Assembly (NCBI GenBank): GCA_037953625.1
Contig: CM075650.1
Location: forward strand, 123,549,706-123,613,705
Length of the DNA: 64,000 nt
Direction: 5' to 3'
Source of the DNA: Crotalaria pallida
Lineage: Eukaryota; Streptophyta; Magnoliopsida; Fabales; Fabaceae
The translations under genes were made by a program, and so were the position numbers. The notes under the pieces were generated by a model. It had not been told where the DNA came from, made no database searches, and worked only from the letters and a program-made list of their open reading frames with translations. Shown here piece after piece: positions 12,137 to 24,027 of the stretch. Numbering within the stretch: the stretch's first letter is position 1; every line of letters begins with the position of its first letter.

Positions 12137-13967
12137 CGCACGAGAGGCTAGAAGGAGCGAATAAACTGAACCAAGGTACTTTTTATATTAATAATGTACC
12201 AATGGTTTATTTAAAATGTCTACGCTTAGTATAACTTAAAAGGGGATTGATGTCATTGAGACGTTATGAATAAAACCGAACTAATCAACTTGATAATTCT
12301 TAAGAGCGATGGGTTTTCTAAGCGGGATAGAATTTACCCAAGTAGAGTTCCTTCCGAACTCTTTGCATAGGATTAGGGAAGGAACCTGAGATTAAAGCGA
12401 AATGTAGAGGCATTAAGCCCGTGTCTGTTAAGGGTAGAGTGGTAGATTGTAGTCACCTCGTGAGAATCGAACAAAAACCCATAGGAACTTATTACAAATT
12501 CAAAGACCGCCTATAGGTAGTCAACCCCTCGTAACTTCCGATTGCGAACAATGGTCGAGAATTCCCGTACTCGATTATTATTATCGATTAAGCCTACTCC
12601 TAGGCATTGATGTAACGCGGTATGTTAATGCCAAGTGGGGGAGTAAGGAACCATAGTCGGAATCTGTTACTCCTAGCTGATTAAATCTGGACACTTAGCC
12701 GAAAGAACCTCTCCCTAATAATCGAAGTTGGTACTCAAAAGTGCCGGAGTATGGACGAAGTCAACCATTAGTCCAAAGGAAATGCCTTTTTCTATGAATA
12801 TCTAGTAAAAATGCATTCTTTAGGATGATCTTCTTCATCTTTTTGCTTGACATATGTCTAGTCATATTATCGTCTCCAATGCCTGTATCTACCCGATTCT
12901 TGCCATGTTGACGACCCTCTTGGACCTGCCAATCACCATATAGTATGGAGAAAACCATACACGGTCAGACACCACAACCTTCTCAAACTCGTCAACCCAG
13001 TACGACTCTCGATTTCAAAAGTAGTGCAAGTCTTAAGGTGATAGAAAGGTCAAATTCCATTAGCTTTCTTGTTCTGTATCAAATTCATTCAAGCTTTCCT
13101 TAAGGTCTAACTTGAAGAAGGTTGTAAGGGATTGCTGACCTACACCCAAGGTATGTCTTGAGTGTCGTTGGTCTAAAATAGTGTTTAATAGAATGTTCAA
13201 ACGTCAAGAAATACTTGCCAACCTACAACCTTTAACCATCAAAAATCGTTTAAGAATTTAATAGTAAATCTGAAAGCCTTAATTAGTACCTCAATTCGTG
13301 CAAGTAGATCCCTTCCTCCTCATTCTTCTTGGTTTGACATGACCTCGAAGTAGCGACTTTTGATCACGGATCAAAGATTTCTCGCTCCAATCTACTAAAC
13401 ATTGTGAATTTACGATCTTCTCCTTGTTTCTTATCTTCGAATATTCATCGTTCCTGGAGTTCTAGTCTTATTTATTCGATCAGATTCCGGGAAATTTCTA
13501 GCCATAAGCTGCTACATTCTACGAGGAGTCTTTGGATCGCATAATCTTATACTATTTCCTTAAAGTGAAGTCGCAAATTCCTCGTGAATTCCAAAGATTA
13601 TATTTTCTGTTGTTGTTAGATTCTTGCATTCTTTATTAAGAATCGTATGAAAGGCAATCAAGAGCCGACATGTTCGATTTCCTGCTTCCTGGCATCGGAG
13701 TAAGCAGGTAAGTTGATGCTAAGTGAGGGAGGATTTCAATCCAATAAATGGAAGATGGAACTTTAATAATAAGGAAATGGTGAATCCTGTCGCGATAGAG
13801 GAGATACGTAGTGTTCGAGGACAGACATGGCAATACTAAGAAGAATAGACCTAAACACATCGGAAGCGAGGAAATAGAACCGATAGGAACCCCATTAGCT
13901 GGATGGTGCTCCGCGTTACAAAGTAACCCGAATTTCGGGGACGAAATTCTTATAAGTAGGGGAGAAT
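12137..13967 (+). other. Internal region without coding capacity, ends in polypurine tract
   Basis: After gag there are 1.8 kb with frequent stops in all frames and no trace of the usual protease, RT or integrase motifs. The stretch is not especially AT-rich and is probably structural or packaging sequence as in LARD/TR-GAG elements. It ends with GTAGGGGAGAAT immediately before the right LTR. Confidence 0.65.
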
Positions 13968-16802
13968 TGTAACATCCCCAATTTTTAATTCCAAACATAA
14001 TAAGAGTAATAAAAAGAAAAATAGCACTGACTAATCGATTATTGATATGGCTAAGTGATTAGTTCAATTAAAATGTTAAAAATAATTATACTATTAGAAA
14101 ACCATGCTTTCTATACTTTAATATATTTTGACATTTTAAATGTTGAACTTGTTTTAAGAATTTTAAGATTCTTAACTTTATAATTTTATATAAGTACTTA
14201 CTAAATGTTTACATTTTATTATTAGTATTTCTTGAGATTTACAATAAACAAATAAAAAAATATGATAAAAAAAATAAAAAATGGTATTAGTGTTTTAAAA
14301 CCATACTAACACAAGTAGTAATAATAATAATAATAATAAATAAAAAATAATAATAATATGAGGAAGGGGGTTCGAAACCATCCCTCCCCAACTTCTTCTT
14401 CTTCCTGTAAGGAGGCCGTCACCCTAACCCCATATCTCTCCCTCCACCGGCCTCGTTTTTGCGCCGCCGAGCCCAGCCGCCGCCAACCGCCGTTGCTGAA
14501 CCCTTCTCCCTCAAGCTCGCGACACGTGTCCTCCCTCCCCACCGTGTCGCGAATCGCGACTTCCCTCGGTGCCAGAACAGCCAACCGCCACCGATTGCCG
14601 CTGCTCCCTGCTTCCCTCGCATCGTCACCACCGCCGGAGTTGGGGAAGGCTTGCAGAGCGTGAGAAAGACTCCGCCCCCGATCTCTCTCTCTCTCTTCGA
14701 TTGGATCCACCGCCGCCGTTCGTTGTTGCTGCAGCCTCCTTCACGAACCGGACAACCACCACCGTACCGAACCAACGCCGCCACTCTTTTACTCTTCTCC
14801 GATCGTTGCTCAAGGGAAACCGCCACCATCTCTCTCCTCCTCCTTGATTGGTCATCTCTCTCTCTTCCAAGGTATCTCGCCGTTGCCGCCATGGGAAGGC
14901 TTTGAATCGAAAACCAGGAGCGTCGCCACTCACCGTCCCCAACCACCATTCACTGATACCTACCGCCGTCGATCGCCATCAAACCGTTAGGCACCGCGAT
15001 TCACTAAAGCTTCTCGGGTCGCCGTCCTTCTTCGTCGGCAAGCCTCGGCATAACCGGTGCGGCGATAAAGCGAGGACAAGGATTAGAACTTCGGGTTGAG
15101 GTTATTTCTATTAATTTCGTCAATTGAGGTTAGGGGTTCTTTACCTTGCTTTAGGAAGTATTTTCTGATTAGTATATAATACTTGCTAAGAATATGTGGG
15201 TATGCTTGTGATTGATTATTCGGGTAATTAATTTAAATTAAATATAAAGTAAGAAAGTAAATAAAATGAACTATAACTTGATACTTGTGATTGAATATGC
15301 AGGCTAAGTGCTATATGTTATCATGTTTGTTTATTTGCTGGTTGTTAATTGTGAATGATTATAAATGATTATTTTTCTGTATCTCTGGTTGATTTAAAGA
15401 GATATATATAAATCATTTAAGTGGTTGAATTGTGGTGTTGTGTGCTAAATTTGTATCACATAATGAATTGAATAATTGAATAATAAATAAAAGAAAGTAA
15501 ATATGTATGAGATGTAAACTAGAATGAGAACTAAGGAATATAAAGAGTTAAAAATGTCATGGCATAAACTTAGGGAATTGAAAATATAAAGTGTGAAAAT
15601 TGTTGTGTATGCTTGTATGATAAATGTGTGTTGAATAACGAATGAGATAACAAATTAATAATAAAAGGCAAGAGAGAAAAGAATAATTAAAAGAAGGTAA
15701 AGAAAGGAGAAAAGAGAACTGCATGAATTGTAAAAGGAAACTGGCGCAGGTTAGATCGCGAGATCTGGCCATGAGACCTTGTGGCCAACGCAGGTTAGTT
15801 AATATGATCTGGTCATGAGACCCTATGGCGCAGGTTAGGTCGAAAGGATCTGGTCATGAGACCCTGTGACATAGGTTAGGTCATATGTATCTGGTCAATA
15901 GACCCTGTGGTAGAACAATAAACAGTGGTTCGGTGCAGGTTAGGCGGTGTGGCCTGGTCATGAGACCCTGTAGCCGAACCGATAAAAAGAATGAAAGCAA
16001 GAGAGAAAGGGTGAAACTAAAGGAAAGAGAACAAGGTAAAAGAAAGAGTCAAAATAAAGGAGAGAGAATAACGAGAAAGAATAGAATGAAAAGAAGAGGA
16101 CGGGTAATTGTGTGTGAATATTTGAAATGGTGTTTACGTGATAAATGACGGTATGTGTGCGAACTGGTGATTTATTAAAATGGAAATTTGAAAACTGAGA
16201 CCTAACGAAGATATTATGAATGGAATAAATGAATGGATACTAATAAGGTTAATGTTTGTGTATGATGCATGTTGGGTTTGCCTAAATGAAATTTATGTGC
16301 TATATGCTAACTGCGTTTGACTTAGTCAGTTATTATGTCTGGTCTGGAGAATGTTTTCTACTTTATGTGTAAAGCTCACCCTTACAACCATTTTTCTGGT
16401 ACTGAGCTTGGAGCTTGCACAGTTTCTGGCCGAGAAGGTTGAACCTCCACTACGTGGAGTGTCCTTTTATTAGTTTATGAGTGGATTGTAGTTTTAGTTA
16501 TGTTAAAAACTATTATTTTGTAATTTAAAGTTATGTATTAGTTGTACGCCCCTATTTGAGATATTTGGGGCATTAGGATCTGTTTCTGGATAATATTTAA
16601 AAGTTTTATGTTTTAAAAGTTTACTGGACTGAACAGGTTAAGCAGGTGTAAAATTGGAAATTTTGGGAAAGTTCGAAAAACAGAGGAAATTCTGTCCGTT
16701 TTTCCGGAAAAATATTCTTAAGTATTTTAATTTAAAAAGAAATTTTCAAGTACCAATTTTTATAATAAACTAAATTAACTAAATATTTGTGAGGGTGTTA
16801 CA
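13968..16802 (+). repeat. Right LTR of the gag-only element (complete)
   Basis: Starts TGTAACATCCCC after the purine tract and ends GTGTTACA. It contains the 5' segment missing on the left, an (ATA)n tract near 14318-14355, the GC-rich block, the minisatellite (15739-15977) and the shared 3' end. At 2.8 kb it is long for a plant LTR. Confidence 0.85.
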
Positions 16803-17028
16803 AATAAAGTGTAATATACTTTGCCCTGCTGGCCTACTGCTGATTATATATTTTGTTAACGTAGGTTTTACAGGAAAAGATAAATTTTGGAATGTCCATA
16901 AAACAGAGGAAACTCCGCCGAATTTTCCGGAGATTTTTATAAGAAGTTTATGTATTAAAAAGAAATCTTCAGGCTCACAATTTTTAAATGGCTAATTTAA
17001 GGTAATAATAACTAGGGTGTTACATTTA

Positions 17029-17041
17029 TGGTATCAGAGCA
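17029..17041 (+). other. Primer binding site (tRNA-iMet type)
   Basis: TGGTATCAGAGCA lies four bases after the LTR remnant, the same arrangement as at 10919. Confidence 0.8.
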
Positions 17042-17201
17042 GTTTCCCTCGGCCTTGGAGTGTGGACTCACTACTCCAGTGGTTACTCACCAAGCGAGTA
17101 ACCGATGTGTATAGTTAAGTGTTTAAGCTAATTAGTAGAATGCTTGTACAATTGTATAATTGTTCACTCTTTAACGGGCTGTCCCTCCATGACTAAACAG
17201 T

Positions 17202-18199
17202 ATGGCTGGGAGGCGTGATGAGAATGACAAAATGGCCGCCATACTTGAAAATATGATTTTGATGAACCAGAATCAGGCTGCGAATATGGTTCAGATGCAG
17301 TAGAACCATGCTGCAACTATTGCTCAAATGCAGCAAAGTCAGGCTGAGATATCGAAGCACCAGCAGTAGCACTGAATCCACCACCAGCTCCTGTTGAGAT
17401 TGACTGGTTGGCCCGATTTAGGAAGAGCGAGCCACCAAGGTTCGAAGAGGGGTACAACCCAGATGGAGCTCAGAAGTGGCTTCAGGAGATCGATAAAATC
17501 CTTCGCTCTCTGCAACCACCAGCTGATCATCAGGTCCGATTAGCTGAATATGTTCCGACTAGCGAGGCGGAGCATTGGTGGGAGCAACAACGAAGAGGCT
17601 TTGAAGTGACAAACCAAGAGGTTACTTGGGATCTATTCAAGATCCTTTTTCTTGGGAAGTATTTTCCTGAAGACATGCAAAGGGAGAAGGAGATATCTTT
17701 TCTTCACTCGGTGCAAGGGAGTATGAGTGTCGACGAGTATGCGACATAGTTTGAAGACCTGATTCGCTACTATGGCAGCTATAGGGATACGGATGAGCGC
17801 ACCAAATGTATCAAGTTTGAATCCGGCCTCCGCGAGGATATTCAGCTAGCTTGTGAATATCATAATATTGCTAACCTTTCTCAGCTAGTGAATATGGCAA
17901 ACACATATGAGAAGGGCTTGAAGTGGAAGGAGGCAGGGGAAAATAATAGGAAGGTGTAGTGGATTGGAGGTCCTATCAGGGGTAAAGGACCGGTTTAGGA
18001 AGCAAGTCCATATGCTAACTCCAACACTCAAAGTGCGACCAATCCAAGTGCTAGGCCAACGTGTCCACACTGTGGGCAATCCCATAAACGGTTGTGTTGG
18101 ATCATGGACAAACGCAAGAAAGAGGGTCTCTGTCTTTATTGCGGGCAAGCGGGACATATTGTTGCAAGCTTTCCTGAGTATCCTAGGAAGGAGAAATGA
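17202..18199 (+). pseudogene. Gypsy-type gag, several stops
   Basis: Starts MAGRRDENDKMAA and is interrupted by in-frame stops, the first near 17300 and another near 17748. The central part retains the domain landmarks FEEGYNPDGAQKW, SEAEHWWEQQRR and LGKYFPEDMQREKE, clearly related to the gag at 11115. The C-terminal zinc knuckle reads CLYCGQAGHIVASF, so its final cysteine has become phenylalanine. A second Cys/His cluster (CPHCGQSHKRLC) precedes it. The product would be a non-functional Gag. Confidence 0.8.
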
Positions 18200-19394
18200 A
18201 TGCAACAAAGGCACAACGGACAACTAGGTGTCAGCCTATGTAGAAAGGTATGTGCTGTGTTGATAAATTCCCATAGGGCGTATTATGTGACTGCAATTCA
18301 ACATATTCTATTAGTTCACTCTAGGCTACATGAAAGGGGTAGGATTTTCCAAAATAAGAATACTTGTGAGCCCTAGTTCCCTAACATCACGAGTCTTTTA
18401 GTAAGGAGTTCACAAAGCGTATTCAACTTATTCCCTTTTAGGTATCTAGCCAAGAGTTTCGGGCCAAACCAATGTGTAAGCCTAACTGGATAATGTTAGG
18501 TAATCAAACACTTTCATATCTTTCTGAAAGCAGACTTGCACGATCTTGTTCCATCACCACACTCGACTCTCACGGTTCGAATTTTAAAGCTTTAAAAGCA
18601 AGGGTTAGAGTTAGGGTTTGGTACTTTCTTCTCTCTCTACAAGGTTAAGGTAAGAGGGTTGTATTACCTTTATTTAGGACATGATTTCTAGGTTGTTTAT
18701 AATGGTGGCTAAGAGTAGTAAAGATTAGTTAGGATGACAAACAATAGGGTAGTTGATGTAGATGATAAATAAAGTGTAGGAATGAATGAAAGGAACCCAC
18801 TAGGTAAATTGTGAATTTAAGTATAGATAGAAATATTAATGATAAGTCAAGTAAGAAAATAAGTAAAATGAGACCACTTGGATTGTATGATTATATGTGT
18901 ACATGGATTGTGTGATTGTGCTTTGAATGATGTTATGTGTGTGAATTATATGAGGGGTTGGGTTTTAGAATGAACCTAAAATATAGTTAGCTAATGAGTA
19001 GCATAAATTAAGGGATGAATAGGGATGTTGTGCATGTATGTGAATGAATGGTTGAAATAACTTAGAGCTAGGAGGATAACCTTAACTAGTGAAATAAAAT
19101 TATAAGAAGCAAGGAATAAAAGGAAATGATTGTAAATGTGTGTTTATTGTGAATGTTTGAATTGTTTGTTAACCTTTAGGCGATAATATGAAAATATTAA
19201 TAAGTTACTAATGAAAGGAAAGAGAGAATTAGAATGTATGAAGGTTAATATAAGATATTAAACATGAATGAGAGTCTAGTTATTAAGCAAGAGAATAGAA
19301 GAGAATGTAAGGATTGATAATATGAAAATGATACTAAAAATAAGTGAGTAAAGGAATGGAAATACAACTTAAAAAGAAAAGGAAAAAATGTTAA

Positions 19395-19735
19395 AACCTA
19401 ACCCGGACGGCCCATGTGCTCCGAGGGCGATAAAACTTAACTCGGACGGCCCATGTGCTCCGAGAATAATTAAAACACAACCCTGACGGCCCATGTGCTC
19501 GGGGGATAAGATTAAAACACAACCTGGACGGTCCATGTGCTCCTGGGATAACTAAAAACAACTCGGACGGCCCATGTGCTCCGAGACTAATTAAACCACC
19601 CTGGATGACCCATGTGCTCCAGGGATATTAAAACACAACTCGGACGACCCATGTGCTCCAAGGATTAGGAAACCTAAGAGAAGTAAAAAGAGAAAACACA
19701 ACCTGGACGACCCATGTGCTCCAGGGATAAGAAAA
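19395..19735 (+). repeat. Minisatellite inside the second LTR
   Basis: Eight imperfect copies of a unit of roughly 35-45 bp built on ACGGCCCATGTGCTCCGAG with varying AT-rich spacers. It sits at the same relative place as the different minisatellite in the LTR of the neighbouring element. Confidence 0.85.
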
Positions 19736-20085
19736 CAAATGTAGGAATAAGAGACTAAGTAAAGAGAATCAAACGCTGAAATTTAAATATGAAAAGTTAA
19801 GCATAAGAGAAGAAAAGTAAGAGTTAATGAGAAGTAAATAAGATTGAATGTATGAAAATGACTTTGTTTGTTGTGTGTTATTGATAATGTTAGGCTTAGT
19901 TGTTACTATGACTTCTTAGAAGTTATTTCCTAAGTCCTGTGTAATGTTACCCTTCTTGCTATTTTTACTGGTTCAGAGGGAGTTTGCACAAGTCGTGGCC
20001 GAGCAGGAGCACAGTCCACTCTGGAGTGTGGGTATTTTAGGGGTGTGGCCACTTGTTGGTCCGGGGCGTTATTTTGAACCTCATG

Positions 20086-20087
<2 letters not shown>

Positions 20088-20127
<40 letters not shown>
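20088..20127. repeat. (TA)n microsatellite
   Basis: An uninterrupted TA repeat of about 38 bp lies within the right LTR of the second gag-only element. Confidence 0.9.
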
Positions 20128-20128
<1 letters not shown>

Positions 20129-20410
20129 CTATTTTCTAAAGGCTAAATTACTCCAAGAACTCACCTATATTTTGGAAATGTTGTAACGAATGAAGTGTAA
20201 TATATTTTGCCCTGCTGGCCTACTGCTGAATATATATTTTGTTAACGAGGGTTTTACAGGAAAAGATAAATTTTGGGATGTCCATAAAACAGAGAAAATT
20301 TCGCCGAATTTTTCGGAGATTTTTATAAGAAGTTTATGTATTAAAAATAAATCTTCAAGTTCACCATTTTTAAATGGCTAATTTAAGGTAATAATAACTA
20401 GGATGTTACA

Positions 20411-20757
20411 GGAAACGTTACGAACAATGTAAAAAAAAAAAAGTACCAAATTGGCAAAGCAAACCTTAAACACTTGAATAAATTTGTAGGAAGATAAATG
20501 GTTGTGGGTGTGCATATATTTTTAGTATCTTTGTGAAATAAGCACATAAAATAGGGTTATTGTATAGGTTCAGCATGAGAAAAAAGATGAAAGGATTATA
20601 GTTGTTTTCGAGGGAAGAAATGAGATGTGGGATAGTTTCTATAGTTCAAAATATAATATTTTTTAATAAAGGCTATTGTTATTATTTCACACATTAAATT
20701 GAGGTGTGGGGAAGGTAGAAATTCAAACACTCAAAAAAGGCCCCGCGTGAAACACTC
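20411..20757 (-). repeat. Dispersed repeat, copy B (partner 35-402)
   Basis: The reverse complement aligns with 35-402 over about 340 bp with moderate divergence. It begins immediately at the LTR end of the second element, which suggests that element inserted into or beside the repeat. No coding frame is conserved. Confidence 0.65.
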
Positions 20758-20767
20758 ATAACCATAA

Positions 20768-21277
20768 GGTTTATTTATGTTTTTGGTCCCTAAAAATTCA
20801 GCGTGTTTTGGTTTTAGTCCCTATAAGTTATTTTGACCGGGGCTGGTCCTTAATTTTTCAAATATTTTGGTTTTGATCCACTCCATTATGAAAAAACTGT
20901 TATTTGCTGACGTGGCTAGCGGAACACCATATCAGCAGTCACGTAGTGTGAGAAGACGCTAAATAAGTGATATGACATGGATGATACAGATCCATGGATA
21001 CAAAATGGTCTCATACGCAAAACGGTCTCATACGCAGAATTTTGCGTTCATGGACCTGAATCATCCATTTCATAATACTTATTTGGCGCTATTTCACACC
21101 ACGTAGCTGTTGGTGTGGGTTTCCGTTAACCACGTCAACAAATAATTGATTTTTTCAAACGGATGGGACCAAAACCAAAATGTTTGAAAAAATAAGGACT
21201 AGTCCCGGTCAAAATAACTGTTAGGGACTAAAACCAAAACACGCCAAACTTTTAGGGACCAAAACCATAAATAAGCC
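20768..21277. mobile_element. Non-autonomous MULE-type MITE, 510 bp, 9-bp target duplication
   Basis: Terminal inverted repeats begin GGTTTATTTATGTTTTTGG and end with ACCATAAATAAGCC. Inside they carry the reciprocal GGTCCCTA / TAGGGACC blocks. The flanks are the perfect 9-bp direct repeat TAACCATAA at 20759-20767 and 21278-21286. A 9-bp duplication with long TIRs and no transposase is the signature of non-autonomous Mutator-like elements. Confidence 0.9.
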
Positions 21278-21286
21278 TAACCATAA

Positions 21287-22227
21287 ATTTATCTCTCATT
21301 CTTAGTCATTTACTTAGGTGCACCCGTACTAGAAAAGCGAAGCGATGTATCATAGTGTTAAGTCGTTGGATTAAAGAATATCATGTCAATCTTGACCGTT
21401 CATTTTGTAACATCCAGTCCGTAGGATCGGCGCGTGCATATAAGAGGGAGTCTCCTTCTTCCCTTTGCGTTGCTGCACGTGCACGGCCCCTTCTCGCCAA
21501 CTAGGACGCGCCACATGTCCTGCTCCCCTCTAGTTGACCTCTGCTACTTTTGACCTGTCTTGGCCCCCATCCGGTCCAAATCCAATCCCGACAAGGTACT
21601 CCTCTGGTCCAAATTTCCTTTTCTCTTTTCTCTTTTCTCTTTTCATTTTTTTTTCTTTTTCTTTCCTTTTCTGATTTTAATATTATTTTTTAAAATCCAA
21701 AAAAATAATAATAATTTGAAGATTAAAAAAAATTAATAAAATGTAATTATTTGTCATTTTTGCATATAATATCTAATTATGTCTTTAAGAGACTCTTGAC
21801 TTTCATTTTATTTATTTTGTTTCATTTATTTATTTATTCATCTAGATTGTATGTTTATTTAGTTACTTACTTACTTGATTTATTTATTTGTTTTGATATC
21901 ACTTGTAATTATTAAAAAAAAAAGGAATTTAATTTCTAAATTTCACTTGTATTCTTGAACTCATATTTTTTGAATCTTTGGAATATATTTTGAATTTAGA
22001 TATGAAAAAAAAATATTGGATCTTAACTTTAATTAAATCTTACTTACATTCGCAAAAGTCGGAGATCGAACCCCCAACCACTTGCTTAAGTAGCAACAAA
22101 TCTCTTATCATCTGTGTAAGCATCCACTGATTTATTTTTCAAGAAGATGATAAAATAAACTTGAGAAGTCCTATAAAAAAATATACATGTATGAAAAAAA
22201 GGGATATAGCTTTTGGTCTTAGTCTTA
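21287..22227. other. Intergenic stretch with possible SINE remnant
   Basis: No gene was recognised. The first part (21410-21600) is GC-richer and contains ATATAAGAGGG, possibly an old promoter or LTR fragment. At 22010-22140 the minus strand reads GGTTCGATCTCC, a good Pol III B-box, with CAAGTGGTTGGGG before it and T-rich sequence after it. This is compatible with a tRNA-derived SINE remnant, but the A-box and ends were not established. Confidence 0.4.
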
Positions 22228-22599
22228 TCTATACTATATATAAATCCAGAATGGTTTATACATAAGGAAACATCATTTCCCGCCTAATGAGTCTGATTAG
22301 TTTTCCAATTAGCTCATTAATTAGCTCATTAATAATAATTAATTTTTGTTTCAGGGGAAGCTACATGGAATGGCAAGAGTCAACTAATAAGAGACCCAAA
22401 TAATTTACTCGGCTCATTCTCTATGTTTCCAGCTTTCTTCTTCTTTCATCCAGCTTTTCATTTTCCCAAACCAAAAACGCGTTCCCCCCTCTCTCTCCTT
22501 ATCTTCATCTTCTTCCTTTCTACTGCACTCCATAACCACACCTTAAATTTCTCTACTTATAAACATCAACTAAAACTCATTAAAACCTTATGGTGACTT

Positions 22600-22870
22600 C
22601 ACAAATATCATAGAGTATGACAAGACAAAGAAGATGAGCCAAGGAGAATCGTGAACCGTCACTGTCGCCACCGTGCCACCCATCGTAACTACCGGCATAC
22701 GCAAAACGAGGGCTGAGTTTTGGTCGCACGACTCTCCCGATCGCAGCGCCATCAACCACGCGCCCCACCGCCGCTGTCCACCGTCAAGCCATCGCCGCAA
22801 AGTCGTCGAAATTCGACGAGGCTGCCACCGTTAGCTTCGTTCCATCCTCCTCTCTATTTTTTCCAACTAC
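22600..22870. other. GC-rich gene-like fragment inside the Helitron
   Basis: A sharp rise in GC within an AT-rich element follows a CT-rich leader (22430-22550) and precedes a CCCTCTAGGTGATCC step and AT-rich intron-like sequence. Helitrons commonly carry captured host exons. Open frames exist on the minus strand (up to 70 codons), but no protein family was recognised and the reading frame is unknown. Confidence 0.35.
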
Positions 22871-24027
22871 CCCTCTAGGTGATCCTAACTGCTATCCATT
22901 CGTTTTTGCATTTGTTTGAAGTTCTTATAATTCTTAGATTTGATATTGAAGATACTTGGTTTGCCCTTTCAAAAAATTGATTACATATTCGCAATCCTTA
23001 TGCTTTGGGTATACTAAAGTGTTGTTTAATTTGATTTTGGTGAACTTTGAATTTTAAGGGTTTTGAAAATTTATTATTTAGGGCTTTTGATGTTAGAGGT
23101 TTCAATTTGTGAAACTGATATTATATTTGTGCAATGCATGGGAGATTATTATAGCATTTACATGCAAATAGTTTTGTTCTTCATTGTACAATTTTTTTTT
23201 TACATTATGTTTAAAATTAGCATGGTTGAGGTATTCTTGGACTTCTAGGGAATGCTATTGTTCAATTTGTTCTTCATGCAGAGAATGCTATTGTTCAATT
23301 TGTTTGATAAAAATCATCTATTGTTTGAAACCCTTAATTATGTGATTATTTTAGTGATATGCTCATAAGAGCAAGGAATTGGCAGTGTAGGATGCTAATG
23401 AATTGAAGGTGGATGCCTACTACTTAAATGGAGTGCAAATATGATGGAAGAAGAGGCAAAGTGGAAGCTGAAAGCTGCAGAGCTCCAGGCAAAGAAAACC
23501 AGAATTTCAGTGTTTGTTTTATATTTTAATCATCATTTTTTTGTTTTCTATGAATTTTACGTACTTCTGTTCGGTGTTGTGTTTTTAGGAAGAAAAAAAA
23601 TATTTTCTTGCAAATTTAGTGGTTGGGCAAATGTGTTTTTTGAATTATGGAAATCAGCATACAAGTACACTTTATTTTAAATTTTGGAAGGGAATGCTGC
23701 ATTTGTTGTTTTTGTTGTCCTCAAATGATGAGAACATGTAATGCTCTATGGATAACTGGTTATTCGAGGCGGCATTATGAAGTGAATATATACAGTAGGC
23801 TGTTAGTTGATGAAAGGATGGTGGTGAATTTTAAAAGATGTTTATGTGAAGCTGATTTTTTAGCCTACTGAATTGGTTTCCTGTATCAAACTGTTAGATG
23901 CACTACTTAGAATGCAGAAGACGAACAGAGGAACATTGTTTTTATGTGCAAATGGTTTTCATATTCTTCATCTCTATTTTTGTCTGCATAATTCATTTAT
24001 TAATAGAAGATAAATTTCTAATAGAAG

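Larger units (their letters stand above)
8440..16802 (+). mobile_element. Gag-only gypsy-type LTR retrotransposon (TR-GAG-like), 5' end truncated
   Basis: Two long direct repeats (8440-10915, and 13968-16802 of 2835 bp) flank a 3.05 kb internal region. The internal region begins with a primer binding site matching initiator-Met tRNA (TGGTATCAGAGCA) and ends with a purine tract (GTAGGGGAGAAT) directly before the right LTR, which starts TGTAACATCCCC and ends GGGTGTTACA. The only coding content is a damaged gag; no protease, reverse transcriptase or integrase was recognised. This fits the plant class of terminal-repeat elements carrying only GAG. The left LTR lacks about 370 bp of its 5' end, so no target duplication can be read. 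It abuts the LTR fragment of a related element at 16803. Confidence 0.8.
18200..20184 (+). other. Mostly right LTR of the second element
   Basis: No gene is seen. After gag there is a short non-coding stretch. From about 18550 the sequence behaves like the LTR of the neighbouring element: a transcript-leader-like segment with GGTTAGAGTTAGGG, a long AG/AT-rich stretch with repeated GAATGA words, a minisatellite, and then CTGGTTCAGAGGGAG and GGCCGAGCAGG, shared in kind with 10500-10560. Confidence 0.55.
16803..20410 (+). mobile_element. Second gag-only gypsy-type element, decayed
   Basis: A 222-bp LTR remnant (16803-17024, ending AGGGTGTTACA) matches 20185-20410, the 3' end of the right LTR. 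Between them are a Met-tRNA primer site (17029-17041), a decayed gag and a right LTR that probably starts between 18300 and 18560; its exact start was not found. No pol motifs are seen. The left LTR was cut when the neighbouring element arrived or by a later deletion, because the upstream part of that LTR is not found on the other side. Confidence 0.7.

Noticed and set aside
19395..19735. CRISPR-like spaced repeats (ACGGCCCATGTGCTCC)
   Set aside because: Spacer lengths vary, spacers are related AT-rich sequence, and the array lies within an LTR of a plant retrotransposon.
23441..23871. Short plus-strand frames in the Helitron (MMEEEAKWKLKAAELQ and others)
   Set aside because: A coiled-coil-like start is suggestive of a captured exon fragment, but the open stretch of about 20 residues before intron-like sequence is too short to assign.
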